Shown one piece after another: positions 9,445 through 19,121 of a stretch of DNA of 64,000 nt (positions are counted from its first letter, which is position 1; the number at the start of each line of letters is the position of its first letter). Both the position numbers and the translations under genes were made by a program. The notes beneath the pieces were generated by a model. It ran no database searches. It was not told where the DNA came from and was given only the letters and a program-made list of their open reading frames with translations. The stretch comes from Nocardia wallacei. Lineage in GTDB: Bacteria > Actinomycetota > Actinomycetes > Mycobacteriales > Mycobacteriaceae. Location: assembly GCF_014466955.1 (NCBI RefSeq), contig NZ_AP023396.1:5890001-5954000 (forward strand). The letters are read 5' to 3'.

Positions 9445-10161
9445 ATGAGCACACCTGTCGCGGCGATCATCGGCGTCGGTCCCGGGCTCGGAATGTCGAT
9501 GGCACGCCGCTTCGGCCGGGCCGGGTTCCGCGTCGCCGTGGTCTCGCGGAGCGCGGATCGGCACCCCGGTTACCTGGCCGATCTCGCGAGCCACGGCATC
9601 GCGGCGACCGCGCACACCGCCGACGTCACGGACCCGGCCCGGCTCGCCGCGGTGCTCGACGACATCGCGCAGACCGGCGACATCGGCTTCGCCTACTACG
9701 GTCCCGGGCCGACCACACAGGACATCGTTCCGATCACCGACCTGGACATCCCGACGGCGCAGTCGGCCTTCGACTGGGTCTGGCCCGCCGTGCGGGTCGC
9801 GGGTACCGTCCTGCCCGGCATGCTGGAGCGGGGAAGCGGCGGACTGATGTTCGCCGGTGGACTGTCCAGTGTCCGGCCGATGCCGATGCTCGGCCAACTC
9901 GCGCTGGCCGCCGCGGCGCTGCGCAACTACGCCCTCACGCTGCACGCCGCCATGGCCGAGCGCGGCGTGTACGCGGGCACACTCACCATCGGCGGCCTGG
10001 TGGAACGCGGCGACATCCATGCCATGGTCACCGCCGATCCCGCGAAATACGGTGTCGCCGAGGGACATACCCTCGACCCCGACTCGATCGCCGATACGGC
10101 GTGGGAGATGTACGCCTCCCGCACACGCGCCGAAGCGGTGTTCGACGTGCTCGGCGGATGA
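9445..10161 (+). CDS. SDR-superfamily protein lacking the YxxxK catalytic pair
   Basis: A 238-residue Rossmann protein. The nucleotide-binding start is IIGVGPGLGMSMARRFGRAG, a variant of TGxxxGxG. The usual active-site stretch reads QLALAAAALRNYALTLHAAM; lining it up with the common Y-x3-K-AALRNY pattern puts Leu and Ala where Tyr and Lys should be. It may therefore bind NAD(P) without standard SDR catalysis, or use another residue. A GGAGG ribosome-binding site lies 7 bases before the ATG. Divergent from the TetR gene, with a shared operator. Confidence 0.8.
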   Translation: MSTPVAAIIGVGPGLGMSMARRFGRAGFRVAVVSRSADRHPGYLADLASHGIAATAHTADVTDPARLAAVLDDIAQTGDIGFAYYGPGPTTQDIVPITDLDIPTAQSAFDWVWPAVRVAGTVLPGMLERGSGGLMFAGGLSSVRPMPMLGQLALAAAALRNYALTLHAAMAERGVYAGTLTIGGLVERGDIHAMVTADPAKYGVAEGHTLDPDSIADTAWEMYASRTRAEAVFDVLGG

Positions 10162-10333
10162 GTACGCGTCTCGCTGAGGTGAAATGCGCGACGGGCCCCG
10201 GTGAACACTTCCTAGGCAGACAAGCACACTGTCTCCACTGAGGTCCGGGACCCATGGAACGCTTCGTGGGCAGATGAGCGCGCGGCCTTCGCTGTGGTGA
10301 GTGCGTAGCAGGCCCGGCGAATCCCGTCCGGCA
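10157..10333. repeat. Three diverged tandem units of 54-62 bases
   Basis: Three consecutive units begin with GATGAG or GACAAG and end with GGCA: 10157-10218, 10219-10272 and 10273-10333. Each contains a middle CGCTGAGGTGA-like block and a later GGNCCNNGGAAC/GGTGAA-like block. The first unit overlaps the SDR stop codon. No ORF runs through them. Together they fill most of the gap between the SDR gene and the gene at 10507; the last 170 bases show no clear feature. Confidence 0.5.
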
Positions 10334-10506
10334 TGGTCGATCGGTGGGATCGGCCTGGTGGGCACGGCGCGGTCTGTGGGAGTTGTCGGACCCTTCTGGC
10401 ATGGTGAGCTGGTGTCGTCTGGTGCGGGGGGACAGCCGGATCGACAGCGAGACGAGGCGTCGGGCAGGATGTACGGCGCGGACAGTGACTGGGAGGAGCC
10501 CAAGGA

Positions 10507-10752
10507 ATGCTGCGGTTGATCATCGGCCTCGCAGCCGGATACGTGCTCGGCACCAAGGCCGGGCGAGCCCGCTACGAGCAGATCAGCAAGACCACCCGCG
10601 CCATCACAGCCAGTCCGGTCACCCGCAAGCTCGTCCAGGTCAGCCGTCAGAAGCTGTCCGACAAGCTCAGCACCCAGCCCAAACTGGAACCGATGCAACC
10701 GATCGACGAGCGCACCACCATCCTGGTCCCCCACGACCAGCTCCGCCGCTGA
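10507..10752 (+). CDS. Small YtxH-like conserved protein
   Basis: An 81-residue protein with an N-terminal hydrophobic segment (MLRLIIGLAAGYVLGTKAGR) followed by a basic helix (ARYEQISKTTRAI) and a polar tail. The GYVLGTKAGRARYEQI stretch is typical of small actinobacterial YtxH-like proteins that sit near dnaG. A single membrane-associated helix facing the cytoplasm is expected. GGAGGAG lies about 9 bases upstream of the ATG. Convergent with dnaG. Confidence 0.65.
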   Translation: MLRLIIGLAAGYVLGTKAGRARYEQISKTTRAITASPVTRKLVQVSRQKLSDKLSTQPKLEPMQPIDERTTILVPHDQLRR

Positions 10753-10870
10753 ACCCAGGCCGCAGCTACCCACTGCTCGGCTCCCCCGGCCAGCCGCGAC
10801 CCCCGAGCAACCGCGCTGCCTCGGCAGCCCCGCTGCGCAGCAACCTCACCACCGCAGCAACCCGCTGCTG

Positions 10871-10975
10871 CAACAACCCCCCGCAAGCCGCAGCAGCCCC
10901 GCGGCCGCAACAACCCCCGCAAGCCGCAGCAGCCCCGCCGCCGCAACAACCCTCTACCGCAACAACCCCGCCGCC
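10871..10975. repeat. CAACAACCCC tandem repeat downstream of dnaG
   Basis: Two near-identical units of about 36 bases, each starting CAACAACCCC and containing CGCAAGCCGCAGCAGCCCCG, are followed by two shorter copies beginning CAACAACCC. The array lies between the convergent genes at 10507 and dnaG. It is non-coding by my reading and could vary in copy number. Confidence 0.6.
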
Positions 10976-10979
10976 GCTG

Positions 10980-12896
10980 CTACCCCGCCGCGAAGTCGGG
11001 GCCGTTGCCCATCGCCTGGGCCAGCAGGCTCTTGCGGTACTGCTCCAGTGCGACCAAGTCGCCGAACAGGGCCATGTAGGCGTCCGGTTGCTCGGTGGAG
11101 GAGACGCGTTGCAGCTTGGATTTCAGTTCCGCGATCTGGCGCCCCACCCAGGCCTCCTGGGTGCGGGCCAGCACGCCGGTGACGAAGCGCTGGATGTCGT
11201 CCACCGACTTCACCGGCAGCGGCTCGGCGGACAGTTCGGATACCAAGGCGCGCAAGGTGAGATCGTCGGTGTGGTCGGCGACCCGGCTCACCCATTCGGC
11301 GCCGCCCAGGCCCGCGCCCGTGCCGCCGGCCTCCGCGATCGCCGCGCGCACCGCGACGAACGCCGGGTGGGTGAACGCCTCCGGTTCGAGGGAATCGAAC
11401 ACCGGTCCGGCCAGCGCCGGATACTGCAGCGCGGCCGCCAGCACCTGCCGCTGCGGCACCAGCACCGGATCGTTCGGGTTGGGCCGCGCCGCCGGATGCT
11501 CGGAAACCGTTGCGGCCGAGGTGGATTCGCGGACCGGAGCGCCGTTCTTGCGGGGGCCGCGCCGGGCGGCGTCGCCGACCCGCCGCACCACCAGTTGAAT
11601 GTCGTCCCAGCCGACCCACCCGGCCAGCTTGGTCGCGTACGCCTTGCGCAGCGCATTGTCCTTGATCTGCGCCACCACCGGCACCGCGCGCCGCAGCGCG
11701 TCCACCTGCCCCTCCGGGGAATCCAGATTGTGCTCGGCGAGCAGGCCGCGAATCACGAACTCGTACAAGGGCACCCGGCGCGCCACCAGATCGCGCACCG
11801 CGCCGTCGCCGGAGCGCTGGCGCAGTTCGCACGGATCCTGGCCGTCGGGAGCGACCGCGATGTAGGTCTGCCCGGCCAGCTTCTGATCACCGGAGAACGC
11901 CTTCAGCGCCGCCGCCTGACCCGCCTCGTCGCCGTCGAAGGTGTAGATGATCTCACCGCGCCAGAAGTTGTCGTCCATCAGCAACCGGCGCAGCACCGAC
12001 AGATGCTCGTCGCCGAATGCGGTACCGCAGGACGCGACGGCCGTCTTCACCCCCGCCAGATGCATGGCCATCACATCGGTGTAGCCTTCGACCACGACCG
12101 CCTGGTGACTCTTGGCGATCTCCCGCTTCGCCAGGTCCAGGCCGAAGAGCACCTGAGACTTCTTGTACAGCACCGTCTCCGGGGTGTTGATGTACTTGGC
12201 GGTCATCTGGTCGTCGTCGAACAGCCGCCGCGCGCCGAAGCCGATGATGTCGCCGCCCAGATTGCGGATCGGCCAGAGCAACCGGCGGTGGAAGCGGTCG
12301 ATGGGGCCGCGACGGCCCTGCCTCGACAGCCCGGCCGCCTCCAGCTCCTTGAAGTCGAAACCCTTGCGCAGCAAGTATTTCGTGAGGGTGTCCCAGCCGC
12401 CGGGCGCGTAGCCGCAGCCGAACTGGCGGGCCGCGTTGCCGTCGAAATTGCGCTCGGTGAGGTATTTGCGGGCCGCCTCGGCCTCGTGCTCGTCGAGCTG
12501 CGCGGTGTAGAACTCGTGGGCGGCGGCGTTGGCGGCGACCAGGCGCGAGCGCGTCCCGCGGTCGCGTTGCACCGACGTGCCGCCACCTTCGTAATTGATC
12601 TTGTAGTTGAGCCGGTCGGCCATCTGCTCGACGGCCTCGACGAACCCGATGTGCTCGATCTTCTGCAGGAACGCGAACACATCGCCGCTCTCCCCGCACC
12701 CGAAGCAGTGGAAGTGACTGTGGTTGGGCCGCACGTGGAACGACGGTGACTTCTCGTCGTGGAACGGGCACAACCCCTTCAGCGAATCGGCACCGGCCCG
12801 CTTGAGCGACACGTACTCGCCGACGACGTCCTCGATGCGTACCCGCTCACGGATTGCCGCGATATCACGATCAGGGAGTCTTCCGGCCACGATCAC
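10980..12896 (-). CDS. dnaG: DNA primase
   Basis: A 638-residue primase that synthesises RNA primers at the replication fork with the replicative helicase. The N-terminal CHC2 zinc ribbon is visible ([13 protein letters not shown] then [12 protein letters not shown], about 43-74). The TOPRIM core follows, with [11 protein letters not shown] (about 264-274) and the FDGDEAG acid cluster. The C-terminal 200 residues form the helicase-binding region. Start GTG at 12896 or the in-frame GTG at 12890; either overlaps the end of dgt by 20-26 bases, as expected for a dgt-dnaG operon. Length is normal for actinobacteria. Confidence 0.97.
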   Translation of the reverse strand: MIVAGRLPDRDIAAIRERVRIEDVVGEYVSLKRAGADSLKGLCPFHDEKSPSFHVRPNHSHFHCFGCGESGDVFAFLQKIEHIGFVEAVEQMADRLNYKINYEGGGTSVQRDRGTRSRLVAANAAAHEFYTAQLDEHEAEAARKYLTERNFDGNAARQFGCGYAPGGWDTLTKYLLRKGFDFKELEAAGLSRQGRRGPIDRFHRRLLWPIRNLGGDIIGFGARRLFDDDQMTAKYINTPETVLYKKSQVLFGLDLAKREIAKSHQAVVVEGYTDVMAMHLAGVKTAVASCGTAFGDEHLSVLRRLLMDDNFWRGEIIYTFDGDEAGQAAALKAFSGDQKLAGQTYIAVAPDGQDPCELRQRSGDGAVRDLVARRVPLYEFVIRGLLAEHNLDSPEGQVDALRRAVPVVAQIKDNALRKAYATKLAGWVGWDDIQLVVRRVGDAARRGPRKNGAPVRESTSAATVSEHPAARPNPNDPVLVPQRQVLAAALQYPALAGPVFDSLEPEAFTHPAFVAVRAAIAEAGGTGAGLGGAEWVSRVADHTDDLTLRALVSELSAEPLPVKSVDDIQRFVTGVLARTQEAWVGRQIAELKSKLQRVSSTEQPDAYMALFGDLVALEQYRKSLLAQAMGNGPDFAAG

Positions 12897-14166
12897 CGAG
12901 TCTAGCCCCGCCGTCCAGCCCCGCGGCGACCCGCTCCAGGCGGCTCTCGGTGTAGGAGGCGATCTGGTCGACGATCACCCGGACGCGTGCGGTGTCGTCG
13001 CCCGCCTCGTCCCACCACGGCAGCAGCACGGCGTCGAGGCTGTCCGGCGCGGTGCGCAGCAGATGCTCGGCGACCAGCAGCAGCCGCTCGCGTTGCGCGG
13101 CTTGCCGCTTGTTGTGCGCCGGATCGGACATCACATAGCGCAGCGCGACCGTCTTGAGCATCGCGACCTCGGCGGCCACGATCCGCGGCACCTCCAGGTC
13201 GGCGCCGTAACGGCAGAGCCGCCGCCCACCCCACGCCTCGCGGGTGGCCTCCACGGCCGCGGTGGCGAACCGCCCCACCAGGTCGCTGGTCAGCCGTTTC
13301 AACGCGACCGAGGCGCGCAGCGTGCCGTCGTACTCGGCGGCCGCCGCGATCACCGGCAGCTCGGACAGCCGCCCCGCCGCGGCGATCAACTCCTCGAGAC
13401 TCAGCGTGCGGTGCTGGATGCGGCCGAGTTCGGCGAGGGCTCGCTGTTCGCTCGGATCGGCGAGCGCGCGCAGATCGATGCGGCCCGCGATCACCCCGTC
13501 CTCGACATCGTGCACCGAGTAGGCGACATCGTCGGACCAGTCCATGACCTGCGACTCCAGGCACTGCCGGCGCTCGGGCGCGCCCTTGCGCACCCAGTCC
13601 AGCCGCGGCAGGTCCACGTCGTACGCGCCGAATTTCGTGCCCGGACCCGTTCTGCCCCAGGGATATTTGACGGTGGCGTCCAACGCGGCGCGGGTCAGGT
13701 TGAGGCCGAAGCTCTCGGCGCCGTCGAAGACCTTCGGCTCCAGCCGGGTGAGGATGCGCAGATTCTGCGCGTTGCCCTCGAAACCACCGTGCGCGTCGGC
13801 GAATTCGTCGAGGGCGCGTTCGCCGTTGTGGCCGTAGGGCGGATGGCCGATGTCGTGGGCCAGCCCGGCGAGATCGACCAGGTCGGGATCGCAGCCCAGG
13901 CCCTCGGCGATGCTGCGGCCGATCTGGGCGACCTCCAGCGAGTGGGTGAGCCGCGTGCGTGGCGTGTCACCGTCGCGCGGGCCCATCACCTGGGTCTTGT
14001 CGGCGAGCCGGCGCAGCGCCGCCGAATGCAGCACCCGGGCTCGGTCGCGGGCGTAGTCGCTGCGCCGCGCGGGCGCCGGCGACCAGCTCAGTCCCGCGGT
14101 GTCGGAGGTCTCGGCGACCATCCGCTCGCGATCCGGATCACCGTAGGCGTCCGTGCCGCCATTCAT
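12871..14166 (-). CDS. dgt: Deoxyguanosinetriphosphate triphosphohydrolase-like protein
   Basis: A 431-residue HD-domain dNTP triphosphohydrolase (dNTP to deoxynucleoside and triphosphate). Characteristic segments are [41 protein letters not shown] and the metal-binding HD motif [19 protein letters not shown] later [10 protein letters not shown] supplies the remaining metal ligand. The ATG at 14166 has AGGAG 6 bases upstream; the reading frame runs further 5' but without similarity. It overlaps dnaG, linking dNTP pool control with priming, an order conserved in mycobacteria. Confidence 0.95.
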   Translation of the reverse strand: MNGGTDAYGDPDRERMVAETSDTAGLSWSPAPARRSDYARDRARVLHSAALRRLADKTQVMGPRDGDTPRTRLTHSLEVAQIGRSIAEGLGCDPDLVDLAGLAHDIGHPPYGHNGERALDEFADAHGGFEGNAQNLRILTRLEPKVFDGAESFGLNLTRAALDATVKYPWGRTGPGTKFGAYDVDLPRLDWVRKGAPERRQCLESQVMDWSDDVAYSVHDVEDGVIAGRIDLRALADPSEQRALAELGRIQHRTLSLEELIAAAGRLSELPVIAAAAEYDGTLRASVALKRLTSDLVGRFATAAVEATREAWGGRRLCRYGADLEVPRIVAAEVAMLKTVALRYVMSDPAHNKRQAAQRERLLLVAEHLLRTAPDSLDAVLLPWWDEAGDDTARVRVIVDQIASYTESRLERVAAGLDGGARLGDRGRKTP

Positions 14167-14183
14167 GCCTGCTCCTGCGAAAA

Positions 14184-14876
14184 TCACTGCTCCGCGGTGT
14201 ATTCGAAGTCCGCGGAGAAATGGGTGAGGTGGTACCACAGCAGCGCGATCGTCTCGCGGGCGATGCCGTGCAGCTGAGACTCCCGGGTGTAGACGGCCGG
14301 GCCGGTGCGGGTCGGCGCCGTCCAGGCCCGCAGGTTCTCGTCGCGGGTCATGGTGCGGGTGCGCAGCGAATGCCACGGGTCGCTGACCAGCACCGCCGAC
14401 GACAGCTCGCGCTCGTGCATGGCGGAGGCGACCGCTTCGATGCTCTGGAGGGTGTCGGAGCCGGTCTCCACCGCCAGGATCCGGTCCGCGGGCACGCCCT
14501 GATTCACCAGGTACCGCTTGCCGGAGGCGGCCTCGGTGTAGTTGTCGCCGATGCGTTTTCCGCCGACGGTGATCACCAGCGGGGCCACGCCGCGGCCGAA
14601 CAGCTTCTGCGCCTGCTGCAGCCGCGCCTCGAACACCGACGAGGGGGTGCCGTCGTATTGCGCGGCGCCCAGCACGACGATGGCGTCGGCGCGCGAGTAG
14701 TCGTCGATGCGGGCAACCTGCCACACCCGGATCGCGGTGCCGCCCACGACCGCCAGCGCCATCAGCACCGTGCCCGCGATCAGCCGGCGCACCCAGCGCG
14801 GTATCGAGGAACCGCTGGTGCGGGGCGCGGGCATGGCCGAGCGGGCGAGCGCGGGACGAGTCGGAGCCGAGGGCAT
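14184..14876 (-). CDS. SanA/YdcF-type DUF218 membrane protein
   Basis: About 230 residues from the ATG at 14876 (start uncertain; the frame is open to 14966). A single membrane helix ([18 protein letters not shown]) is followed by the DUF218 core: [20 protein letters not shown], a [11 protein letters not shown] segment, and [14 protein letters not shown]. Such proteins face the outside and are linked to envelope polysaccharide or peptidoglycan metabolism; vancomycin sensitivity is the classic SanA phenotype. It lies 17 bases upstream of dgt in the same direction. Confidence 0.8.
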   Translation of the reverse strand: MPSAPTRPALARSAMPAPRTSGSSIPRWVRRLIAGTVLMALAVVGGTAIRVWQVARIDDYSRADAIVVLGAAQYDGTPSSVFEARLQQAQKLFGRGVAPLVITVGGKRIGDNYTEAASGKRYLVNQGVPADRILAVETGSDTLQSIEAVASAMHERELSSAVLVSDPWHSLRTRTMTRDENLRAWTAPTRTGPAVYTRESQLHGIARETIALLWYHLTHFSADFEYTAEQ

Positions 14877-14944
14877 TCCCCGAGTCTGCCAGTGCTCGAT
14901 CACGCCGAGGTTGCGGTGTGATGTGTGCTGCACCCAGCGGGTTT

Positions 14945-15622
14945 TCACCAACCGCGCTGACGCCACTCGGCCAGTTGCGGGCGCTCGGCGCCGAGCGTGG
15001 TGTCGTCGCCGTGACCGGGATAGACCGCTGTGTCATCGCCGTAGCGATCGAACAGCTTGCTCGTGACGTCACCGAACAGCGAAGCGAAGTCCCCCGGTGA
15101 AGTGGTGCGGCCCACACCGCCCGGGAACAGCGAATCACCGGTGAACAGATGGGTGCGCCCGGCGTTGTCGGTCAGCGCCAGTGCGACCGAGCCCGGCGTG
15201 TGCCCGCGCAGATGGATCACCCGCAGCGCCAGCTTGCCCAGGTGGATCGTCTCGCCTTCGGCCAGTAGACGATCCGGCGGCACCGGCAGCGGCTCGGCGT
15301 CCAGCTCGTGGGCGGCCGTCGGGACGCCGGTGCCCGCGACGACCTTCTCCAGCCCCTGCCAATGATCGAAATGCTGATGGGTGGTGACGATCTGCCGCAG
15401 CTGCCCGGGCGCCTCCTGGCCGAGCAGCTCGAGGATGCGGTCCGGCTCGTTGGCCGCGTCGATCAGCAGGGCCGCGCCGGTGGCGGTGTCCTGCACCAGA
15501 TAACAGTTGTTGTCCATCGGGCCGACCGACATCTTCACGATGCGTGCGCCCGGCACGTCGCGTTGCTGCGGATTCGAACCCGGCGAGACATGACCCGTAT
15601 ACGGGGTATCGATCGCGATCAT
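14945..15622 (-). CDS. MBL-fold metallohydrolase (glyoxalase II-like)
   Basis: A 225-residue metallo-beta-lactamase-fold hydrolase. The metal motif is [11 protein letters not shown] (HxHxDH variant, about 81-91), with later ligands in [28 protein letters not shown] and [10 protein letters not shown]. This arrangement matches hydroxyacylglutathione-hydrolase-like enzymes; in actinobacteria the thiol substrate would be mycothiol-linked or different. No export signal. Same direction as the DUF218 gene. Confidence 0.9.
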   Translation of the reverse strand: MIAIDTPYTGHVSPGSNPQQRDVPGARIVKMSVGPMDNNCYLVQDTATGAALLIDAANEPDRILELLGQEAPGQLRQIVTTHQHFDHWQGLEKVVAGTGVPTAAHELDAEPLPVPPDRLLAEGETIHLGKLALRVIHLRGHTPGSVALALTDNAGRTHLFTGDSLFPGGVGRTTSPGDFASLFGDVTSKLFDRYGDDTAVYPGHGDDTTLGAERPQLAEWRQRGW

Positions 15623-15667
15623 CCTGCCGATCGTAGCGGCCGGGTGCGACCGGAACGCGGATCCCGG

Positions 15668-16081
15668 TCAGCTCGCCGGTGGCACCGGCCCGCCGGAACG
15701 GGTGGTCAGCCACTGCTGGATCTCGATCAGGTTGCCCTCCAAATCCCGCAGGTAGGCGCAGCGGACCCGGCCACCGAATTCGACCGGCCCGGCGGCGATT
15801 TCGGCGCCGCGCGCCCCGAGTTCGGTCAGGTACCCGCCGAGATCGTCCACGCGCAGCGAGATCAGCGCGGAGTCCGGCGATCCCGGGCGCAGGATGCCGC
15901 CGAGCGCGGCATCGAGGTCCTTGCGATCGTGCAGCGACAGACTGCTGCCGAGGTCGGGCTCGAACGCCGCGTACGGCGGCTCGGGCCGCTCGAGCTGGGG
16001 CTTCAGGCCGATGACGTCGCGATAGAACTCGAGACAGCGGTCGAAATCGGTGACCAGCAGCCGAATCTGGGTCAGGTGCAC
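15668..16081 (-). CDS. VOC-family protein
   Basis: A 137-residue VOC-fold protein starting at the GTG at 16081 (VHLTQIRLLVTDFDRCLEFYRD follows in sense). The second half carries CAYLRDLEGNLIEIQQW, the usual closing strand with metal-ligand-type Glu. No specific substrate is evident. No good ribosome-binding site, so the start is chosen by the fold. It follows the oxidoreductase gene by about 25 bases. Confidence 0.8.
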   Translation of the reverse strand: MHLTQIRLLVTDFDRCLEFYRDVIGLKPQLERPEPPYAAFEPDLGSSLSLHDRKDLDAALGGILRPGSPDSALISLRVDDLGGYLTELGARGAEIAAGPVEFGGRVRCAYLRDLEGNLIEIQQWLTTRSGGPVPPAS

Positions 16082-16106
16082 GGCGTCGAAACTACGCCCT
16101 CCCCGC

Positions 16107-17027
16107 TCACGGACGAAGGACGATCTTCCCGCGGGTGTGACCCCGCTCGAGTTCGCGGTAGGCGTCGCGGACCCGGTCGAGGGGGTAGGTGGCGGCGATG
16201 GGGATGGTGAGGGTTCCGGCGGCAGCCAGGTCGGCCAGTTCGGCGACGACGTCGATGGTGTCGGCGGCGGCATTGCCCTCCGCCTTCACGCCGTACTTCT
16301 CGACCGCCGCGAAGTCGATGACGGTGTCGACGCGCTCCGGCGGCACGCCGAGTTCCAGGGCCAGGTCCACATAGCCGGAGCCGTGGAAGTCGAGGAAGGC
16401 GTCGAGGCCGTCGGGGGCGGCGGCACGGATGCGCTCGGCGAGCCCGTCGCCGTACTCGACCGGCATCACGCCCAGCGACCGCAGCCAGTCCGCGTTGCCG
16501 GGCCCGGCGATGCCGATGACCGTGGCGCCGCGCGCCCGAAGCAGTTGCACGGCAACGGTTCCCACTCCCCCGGCCGCCGCAGAGACGGCGACGGTGTCGC
16601 CCTCCTTGGCCTCCACCGCGCGCACCGCCGCGAACGCCGTCGTGCCCGCGACGAACAGCGACCCCGCCACCTCCCACGACAATCCGGCGGGCTTGGGCGC
16701 CACCTGGTCCACCGGCACCACCACGTGCGTGGCGTGGCTCGCCCGCTGATGGGTGAACCCGACCACCTCGTCACCGACCGCGATCCCGCTGACGCCCGCG
16801 CCGAGGGCCGTGATCCGGCCCGCGAGGTCGCTGCCCTGCCCGGACGGGAACGTCGCCGGCCAGCGCTCGTGCAGCAGCCCGGCCCGGATCTTGGACTCGC
16901 CCGGGTTGATACCGGCGGCGACCACGGCGACCACCACCTGCCCGGCCCCCGGTTTCGGGTCCGGGACCTCGACCACGTCCAGCACGTCGACATCGCCGTA
17001 CCGATCGAACCTGACCGCCCGCGCCAT
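16107..17027 (-). CDS. NADP-dependent quinone-oxidoreductase-like MDR protein
   Basis: A 306-residue zinc-independent medium-chain dehydrogenase/reductase. The N-terminal GroES-like half starts MARAVRFDRYGDVDVLDVVE, and GDEVVGFTHQRASHATHVVV lies near the domain joint. The Rossmann half has AAAGGVGTVAVQLLRARGAT. No structural-zinc cysteine cluster is seen, as in quinone/zeta-crystallin reductases. The ATG at 17027 has AGGAAGGGG upstream. Likely cotranscribed with the VOC gene; a role in clearing reactive carbonyls or quinones is only inferred. Confidence 0.88.
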   Translation of the reverse strand: MARAVRFDRYGDVDVLDVVEVPDPKPGAGQVVVAVVAAGINPGESKIRAGLLHERWPATFPSGQGSDLAGRITALGAGVSGIAVGDEVVGFTHQRASHATHVVVPVDQVAPKPAGLSWEVAGSLFVAGTTAFAAVRAVEAKEGDTVAVSAAAGGVGTVAVQLLRARGATVIGIAGPGNADWLRSLGVMPVEYGDGLAERIRAAAPDGLDAFLDFHGSGYVDLALELGVPPERVDTVIDFAAVEKYGVKAEGNAAADTIDVVAELADLAAAGTLTIPIAATYPLDRVRDAYRELERGHTRGKIVLRP

Positions 17028-17144
17028 GGGTTGCCCCTTCCTGTTGGAGGTCTGCTGTACGGGCCGGACAGCGCGCCCGGCGCCGAAATTTCCGGCCCAC
17101 ATCTGTGCTGTTTCCGGTCCGGGCCGGATTCACACCCCGGCGCG

Positions 17145-18083
17145 TCAGGGGGTGAAGGTTTCCAGGTGTCCCAGCACGACGAATTCGCTGTCCGGACTCG
17201 CCGCCGCCACGGCGCCGCGCAGCGGTTCCAGGCCACCGGCGTCTCGGGCCGGCTCGGCCAGCGGGTAGTCGAAATCGTCCCAGTGCGTCGGGAGCACGTA
17301 TCTCGGGTTTCCCACCGCGCGCAGGAGCCGCGCCACGTAGTCACGCACCTTGGCGCCGCCCGTCGGCAGCAACAGCACCTCCGGCCGCAGCCCGGCGAGC
17401 TCGGATTCGATGTAGTTGGAGCCGCCGAAGTCCAGTACGCTCACGCCGCCGCCGGTGACCTGGTAGGCCAGCGTGCCGCCCTCGACCAGGTCGCTGATCA
17501 CCTGCGGCCGCGGCAGTTCCACCGCGCCCAGGCCCGGACGTGTTCCGGGATAAGGGATCTGAGCGCGAGCGCCGAGTTCGGAGTGCAGGGACCGCAGCAC
17601 CCGGATCGAATAGCCGTCGAACACCAGCTCCTCGCCGCCGGTCACCAGCGCCAGCTGGTCCTCCGGAGTTCCCAGCGCGGCCAGTAGATTCAGGTGCGTC
17701 TCGGTGCCCAGCACCGTCGCGCCCGTGCGCTGCGCGAGGTACGGGACGTCCGTGAGGTGGTCGTAGTGGCCGTGCGTGACCAGGATGTGGTCGGCGCGCA
17801 GTCCGGCGGCGAGATGGGCGTCGATCAGCGCGGTGTCCACCGACAGCGGCGTCTGCGGGTCCGCGCCCTCCTTGCTGTACGTGCCGGTGCGGAACCGGGT
17901 CAACCACGGATCGATGAGCACGCTCCTGCCGCCGACCCGGATCTCCCAGCCGTTGTTGCCCCACCAGCGCAGGGTCACGCCGCCCGGGGCCGGGCCGCCG
18001 CCCCGGCTCGCGCAGGCCGCCGTCAGCGCCGCCGCGGCGGCCGCGCCGACACCGAACAACCGTCTCCTGTTCAGCTCTGTCAT
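17145..18083 (-). CDS. Tat-type lipoprotein with MBL-fold domain
   Basis: A 312-residue exported metallo-beta-lactamase-fold protein. The N-terminus NRRRLFGVGAAAAAALTAAC combines a twin-arginine motif with a lipobox (LTAAC, Cys near 24), so it is likely exported folded and lipid-anchored. The metal motif is LVTHGHYDHLTDVPY, with VLLLPTGGAKV and VLPTHWDDFDYPL later, resembling UlaG/N-acyl-phosphatidylethanolamine PLD-like hydrolases. Divergent from the LysR gene at 18168, which may regulate it. Confidence 0.85.
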   Translation of the reverse strand: MTELNRRRLFGVGAAAAAALTAACASRGGGPAPGGVTLRWWGNNGWEIRVGGRSVLIDPWLTRFRTGTYSKEGADPQTPLSVDTALIDAHLAAGLRADHILVTHGHYDHLTDVPYLAQRTGATVLGTETHLNLLAALGTPEDQLALVTGGEELVFDGYSIRVLRSLHSELGARAQIPYPGTRPGLGAVELPRPQVISDLVEGGTLAYQVTGGGVSVLDFGGSNYIESELAGLRPEVLLLPTGGAKVRDYVARLLRAVGNPRYVLPTHWDDFDYPLAEPARDAGGLEPLRGAVAAASPDSEFVVLGHLETFTP

Positions 18084-18167
18084 GCCCGGTACCGAACCAC
18101 GGGTATGAGACGTACGTCCAAGACCGATCCACGCGCCGACCGATATCGGCTCCGCTATCGTCGCAGC

Positions 18168-19121
18168 GTGGACCCGCTGCGCAAGCTCCGATACTTCGTC
18201 GCCGTCGCCGAGGAACTGCATTTCGGCCGCGCCGCCGACCGGCTCGCGATAGCGCAGCCGTCGCTGAGCCAGCGCATCCGGGAACTGGAGCAGGACCTCG
18301 GCGCACGGCTGTTCGACCGCACCAGCCGCAGCGTCGAACTCACCGCGGCGGGCCGGATCCTGCTGGCCGAGTCGCGCGCCCTGCTGGCCCGCTGGGATCG
18401 CACGAAAACTCTTGTCGGGAAGGCACATCGGGGCGAGATGGCCGCGCTGCGAGTGGGGGTGCCGCCGGATCTGGCGGGCCGGGTGCTGGCCGCGATGCTC
18501 ACCGCGTTCGAACGCGAGTGTCCCGAGCTCGGCGTGGACCTGCAGGAGTTGACCACCGCGGAGCAGGTGCGCCTGCTGGCGGATCGGCAGCTCGACGCCG
18601 GGCTCCTCCAGCATCCCGCCGATGTCACCGGCCTCGAACTCGGTCCGGCCGTCGACACCCCGCTCGGCGTGGTGCTGCCGCGCGATTCGCCGCTGGCGGC
18701 ACGGTCGGAGCTGGCACCGGCGGAGCTGGCCGGGCACGGCCTGGTGCTGTTTCCGCGAGCGGCCGCGCCGGGTGTCTACGACGCCACCCTGCACACCTGC
18801 GCGGAACACGGTTTCCGCCCCACCGCCGTGGTGCACGCGCGGAATCCGGAATTCGTGCTGGGACTGGTGCTTTCGGGTCAGGGTGTGGCATTCGATCAAG
18901 GGATGGTGGCGCAGAAGGAGCCACGGGTGGTGTGGCGGCCGATCACGGGCGGCGTACTACGGCGGCGGATGTCACTGACGTGGCCGTCCGAGGCGCCGCA
19001 TCCTGCGGTCCGGCGGCTCGCCGAACTGATCGTCGAAGTCCTTCGCACGGACGGGGTTTCGACACTGGCACCGGCTCAGGACGAGGCACTGCCCTGGCAC
19101 GTACTGATCGGGCGGCGGTGA
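18168..19121 (+). CDS. LysR-family transcriptional regulator
   Basis: A 317-residue LTTR. The GTG at 18168 gives the canonical opening VDPLRKLRYFVAVAEELHFG; an upstream ATG at 18105 would add a non-homologous basic extension. The winged HTH includes AADRLAIAQPSLSQRIRELE, followed by the linker helix and a periplasmic-binding-like effector domain (residues about 90-300). Divergent from the MBL lipoprotein gene; its 3' end overlaps the convergent beta-lactamase-like gene by 46 bases. Confidence 0.92.
   Translation: MDPLRKLRYFVAVAEELHFGRAADRLAIAQPSLSQRIRELEQDLGARLFDRTSRSVELTAAGRILLAESRALLARWDRTKTLVGKAHRGEMAALRVGVPPDLAGRVLAAMLTAFERECPELGVDLQELTTAEQVRLLADRQLDAGLLQHPADVTGLELGPAVDTPLGVVLPRDSPLAARSELAPAELAGHGLVLFPRAAAPGVYDATLHTCAEHGFRPTAVVHARNPEFVLGLVLSGQGVAFDQGMVAQKEPRVVWRPITGGVLRRRMSLTWPSEAPHPAVRRLAELIVEVLRTDGVSTLAPAQDEALPWHVLIGRR

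Noticed and set aside
10344..12749. 801-codon open frame on the plus strand
   Set aside because: Antisense to dnaG and running through the CAACAACCCC repeat; no motif.
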